A program made the position numbers and the translations under genes. A stretch of DNA of 64,000 bases from positions 24,045 to 88,044 of the forward strand of contig REED01000045.1 of assembly GCA_007695225.1 (NCBI GenBank), read 5' to 3'. Below the pieces are notes generated by a model that saw only the letters and a program-made list of their open reading frames with translations, did not search any database and was not told the origin of the DNA. This document shows, piece by piece, positions 61,699 to 64,000 of the stretch. The DNA comes from Gemmatimonadales bacterium. GTDB taxonomy: Bacteria > Gemmatimonadota > Gemmatimonadetes > Longimicrobiales > Gaopeijiaceae. Positions within the stretch are counted from its first letter, which is position 1, and the number at the start of each line of letters is the position of its first letter.

Positions 61699-62079
61699 CT
61701 AAGGCTGCAGATCATCCTCACCCCCGTGGGTGAGGGTGAGAAGAAGGGCCGTGTCCTCCAAGGCCCGGATATCCTGGGCGCTGCCCGGGCCGAAGAAGAG
61801 GAGTTCCCCTGGGCCCAATTCCACCTCGTCATCATCCACCAGGTAGCGAAGGCGGCCCTCCAGGGGCTGGAGGGTCATGGGGCTCTCGGCGTGGTGGGTA
61901 CCGATCTCCACGCCTTCGGCCAGGACCACCAGTGTCAGGCGAAGGGGGCCGGACTTCGCCAGGGTTCGTCCCACCCGGCCGCTTCTGAGGAAGGCATCGT
62001 CCTTCTTGAGATCCCGGATGGCCTCTTCCAGGTCGAAGGTGAGGTGTGGGCCGGTGAGGGGACGCGTCATGGAAGACAT
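61699..62079 (-). CDS. Cupin-domain protein
   Basis: This 126-residue protein starts at ATG 62079 (MSSMTRPLTG), chosen for GGGAGG upstream. A single cupin barrel is visible: VLAEGVEIGTHHAESPMTLQ (the two His and following acid of motif 1), then LEGRLRYLVDDDEVELGPGE. The tail is LFFGPGSAQDIRALEDTALL. Motif 2 keeps no clear His, so metal binding may be incomplete. It is a small stand-alone cupin of unknown substrate, convergent with the DUF4159 operon. Confidence 0.85.
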   Translation of the reverse strand: MSSMTRPLTGPHLTFDLEEAIRDLKKDDAFLRSGRVGRTLAKSGPLRLTLVVLAEGVEIGTHHAESPMTLQPLEGRLRYLVDDDEVELGPGELLFFGPGSAQDIRALEDTALLLTLTHGGEDDLQP

Positions 62080-62246
62080 GGGGCCTCCCTGGGGGCGGGG
62101 TCGGGGCGGGGTCTGGCCGGGAATCGGCCACCCTCCATCCACTGGTACGGTATCGGTTTTCACTCTGTCGTGTCAAAATGCCCAAGGTCGTCGGGGCTTC
62201 CGCTCCGGGGCCGGGAGGGGTCCATCACGATACGAAGGAGAGGTGG

Positions 62247-63962
62247 ATGAGACGGATCCGGGTGCCATGGACGGCTGCGGAATGCGGGGATGGGAGGAAA
62301 GCGGCCAGGGGATGGGGGCGGGAGCCCCGGGTGAAAGGGAGTGCCCGGCGGAGGGGAGTCCTGGCCGGGGCACTCCTCCTGGGAGGCGCACTCTTTTCCG
62401 TCCCCTTCCACGTGGGGTCGGTGATGGGCGACGAGTCCCCCGCGGAGATCGAGCGTCCCTCGGATTTCGGGCGTCCCGATCTTCCGCCGGTGATGGAAGC
62501 GGAGATCGCCACCCTCCTCCAGGCCATGGAGGAGGGCGGGATTTCCGCCCGGGAAGTCGTGGAGGCCCACCTCGCCCGCATCGCGGCCTACGACCGGGCT
62601 GGACCCTACCTGAACGCCATCACCCGCCTTCATCCCGAGGCGCTGGCTCGGGCCGATTCCCTGGATGAGCACTTCCGGAGGACGGGTGCCCTGGTGGGGC
62701 CCCTCCACGGGATTCCGGTGATCATCAAGGAGAACTACGATGTGATGGGCCTTGCCACCACCGCCGGTTCCCTCGCCCTGGAGGGTTGGGCCGCCGCAGA
62801 GGATGCCTTCCAGGTCCAACGCCTCCGGGAGGCAGGAGCCATCCTCCTGGCCAAGTCCAACATGGCGGAATTCGCCTTCTCGCCCCAGGAGACGGTGGGC
62901 TCGGCCCTCCCGGGATATACCCGGAATCCCTATGACCCGGTGCGGGTCACCGCCGGCTCCAGTGGAGGAACAGCCGCTGCGGTGGCGGCCAGCTTCGGGG
63001 TGGTGGGGCTGGGGACCGACACCGGAAACTCCATCCGGGGGCCCTCCGCCCACCAGGGGTTGGTGGGGATCCGGTCCACCATGGGACTCACGAGCCGGAG
63101 CGGGATCGTTCCCCTCTACCTGGACCGGGACGTGGGCGGCCCCATGGCGCGAACGGTGGAGGATGCAGTCCGGATCCTGGAGGTGCTGGCGGGCTCGGAC
63201 CCCCGGGATCCCGTCACCGCCGATGCCGACAGGCAACTCCCACCCGGCGGGTATCTGGCGCACCTTCGGAGCGACGGCCTCGAGGGAGCCCGGATCGGGG
63301 TGGTGCGGCAACTCTCCGACACCGACACGGCGGACCCGGAGGTCCTGGCCCGCTTCCACGAGGCCCTGGAGGTCCTGGCCCGGGGGGGAGCCACCCTGGT
63401 GGACCCGGTGGAGATCCCCGAATTGGACGCCATCACGGGGCCCCTCTGGTGCCGGAGCTTCCGTTGGGACCTGGAGGCCTGGCTCGCGGAGCGGCAGGAT
63501 CGGGTCCCGGTGGCGTCGTTGGCCGAAATCGTCCAGGGGGGACGCTATCACCCCTCCGTCGCGGGCCGGCTTCAGTCCTTCCTGTCGGTGGATGGGGAGT
63601 CCAGGGAGGAGAATGCCGAATGTCGGGCTTCCGACGCCAACGCACGAGAACTCCGGGACGGGATCAGCCGGGCCATGGAGATGGCGGGGCTGGATGCGGT
63701 GGTCTATCCCACCTGGAGCAATCCGCCTCGCCTCATCGGCGACCTGAACACCCCCGATGGGAACAACAGCTTCCAGTTGTCCCCGCCCTCGGGGTTCCCG
63801 GCCATCACGGTCCCCATGGGACATGTGGGGAACGGGTTGCCGGTGGGGCTCCAGTTCCTCGGCGCCGCCTGGTCCGAGCCCCGCCTCATCGAACTCTCCT
63901 ACGCCTATGAGCAGGTCACCCGGCATCGTCGGCCTCCCCCCACCACGCCGCCTCTCTGGTGA
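62247..63962 (+). CDS. Exported amidase (amidase-signature family)
   Basis: This 571-residue amidase starts at ATG 62247 with AAGGAGAGG upstream. A basic N-terminus with twin arginines (RRRGVLAGALLLGGALFSVP) suggests export, possibly by Tat. The catalytic Lys is in PVIIKENYDV (Lys161), the cis-Ser is in VTAGSSGGTAAAVAAS (238-239), and the predicted Ser nucleophile is in DTGNSIRGPS (Ser262). The common DTGGSIR motif here has Asn in place of the second Gly. It hydrolyses an unidentified amide, probably outside the cytoplasm. It is divergent from the cupin gene. Confidence 0.92.
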   Translation: MRRIRVPWTAAECGDGRKAARGWGREPRVKGSARRRGVLAGALLLGGALFSVPFHVGSVMGDESPAEIERPSDFGRPDLPPVMEAEIATLLQAMEEGGISAREVVEAHLARIAAYDRAGPYLNAITRLHPEALARADSLDEHFRRTGALVGPLHGIPVIIKENYDVMGLATTAGSLALEGWAAAEDAFQVQRLREAGAILLAKSNMAEFAFSPQETVGSALPGYTRNPYDPVRVTAGSSGGTAAAVAASFGVVGLGTDTGNSIRGPSAHQGLVGIRSTMGLTSRSGIVPLYLDRDVGGPMARTVEDAVRILEVLAGSDPRDPVTADADRQLPPGGYLAHLRSDGLEGARIGVVRQLSDTDTADPEVLARFHEALEVLARGGATLVDPVEIPELDAITGPLWCRSFRWDLEAWLAERQDRVPVASLAEIVQGGRYHPSVAGRLQSFLSVDGESREENAECRASDANARELRDGISRAMEMAGLDAVVYPTWSNPPRLIGDLNTPDGNNSFQLSPPSGFPAITVPMGHVGNGLPVGLQFLGAAWSEPRLIELSYAYEQVTRHRRPPPTTPPLW

Positions 63963-64000
63963 GCTCCCCCTGGAGAGCTCCCCCTGGTGAGCTCCCCCTG
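63962..64000. repeat. Tandem repeat at the right edge
   Basis: Three copies of a 13-15-base unit containing GAGCTCCCCCTG follow the amidase stop and run to the window end, so the array may continue. Unit spacing varies by two bases. Confidence 0.8.

Overview
This window comes from a very GC-rich bacterial chromosome with Shine-Dalgarno sites on most genes and tightly packed operons whose members often overlap by ATGA, GTGA or TGATG. The family mix suggests a Gemmatimonadota-like heterotroph: type III glutamine synthetase, a large M14 carboxypeptidase, an LVIVD-repeat secreted protein, a MoxR/DUF58/BatA/DUF4159 operon, DUF4105, DUF389 and a DUF420 protein. This is inference from gene content; there is no rRNA or marker gene in the window to prove it.

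Layout. 0-4.3 kb: a minus-strand signalling cluster made of a degenerate receiver/GGDEF protein, an NtrC-type sigma-54 activator, a soluble histidine kinase and a receiver protein cut by the left edge. 4.7-7.3 kb: small membrane proteins, a retropepsin-like membrane protein and an MscS channel. 7.8-15.9 kb: an unusual ketosynthase, glutamine synthetase III, a DUF234-type ATPase that looks leaderless, a predicted secreted protein, an SDR enzyme and a lipoprotein. 16-18.3 kb: threonine breakdown (tdh, kbl). 18.5-22.6 kb: potABCD polyamine importer. 22.6-29.9 kb: DUF4105 protein, SppA protease, ABC-F ATPase, small membrane proteins, DUF420 protein and a lipoprotein.

30.2-35.1 kb is a genomic island between an ordinary host region and a tRNA-Asn gene. 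Its composition and codon choice differ from the flanks (CTG-rich leucine runs, more TTG, AAT and ATA codons). It holds broken pieces of a tyrosine recombinase, an IS91-like transposase, PEP synthase and an alpha/beta hydrolase. It also holds two apparently intact cargos: a lipoprotein with an HELMH motif sitting inside the broken transposase, and a DUF1538 - P-II - P-II-like operon joined by 4-base overlaps.

35.4-48 kb: a membrane-anchored MutS-like ATPase, aspartate-semialdehyde dehydrogenase, DUF389 protein, a three-gene RND metal-efflux system with His-rich adaptor, and a GNAT/nitrilase pair. 48-64 kb: M14 peptidase, MATE transporter, then a five-gene translationally coupled operon (LVIVD propeller, MoxR, DUF58, BatA-like, DUF4175/DUF4159 fusion), and finally a cupin protein and an exported amidase.

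Short tandem repeats recur in and between genes (5.2, 18.1, 35.3, 52.5, 58.3 and 64.0 kb), several of them extending low-complexity protein segments. No CRISPR array, rRNA or phage was seen. The best candidates for something undescribed are the island's DUF1538/P-II operon with its metallopeptidase-in-transposase arrangement, and the LVIVD-MoxR-DUF58-BatA-DUF4159 operon with its His-rich loop and repeated start sites.
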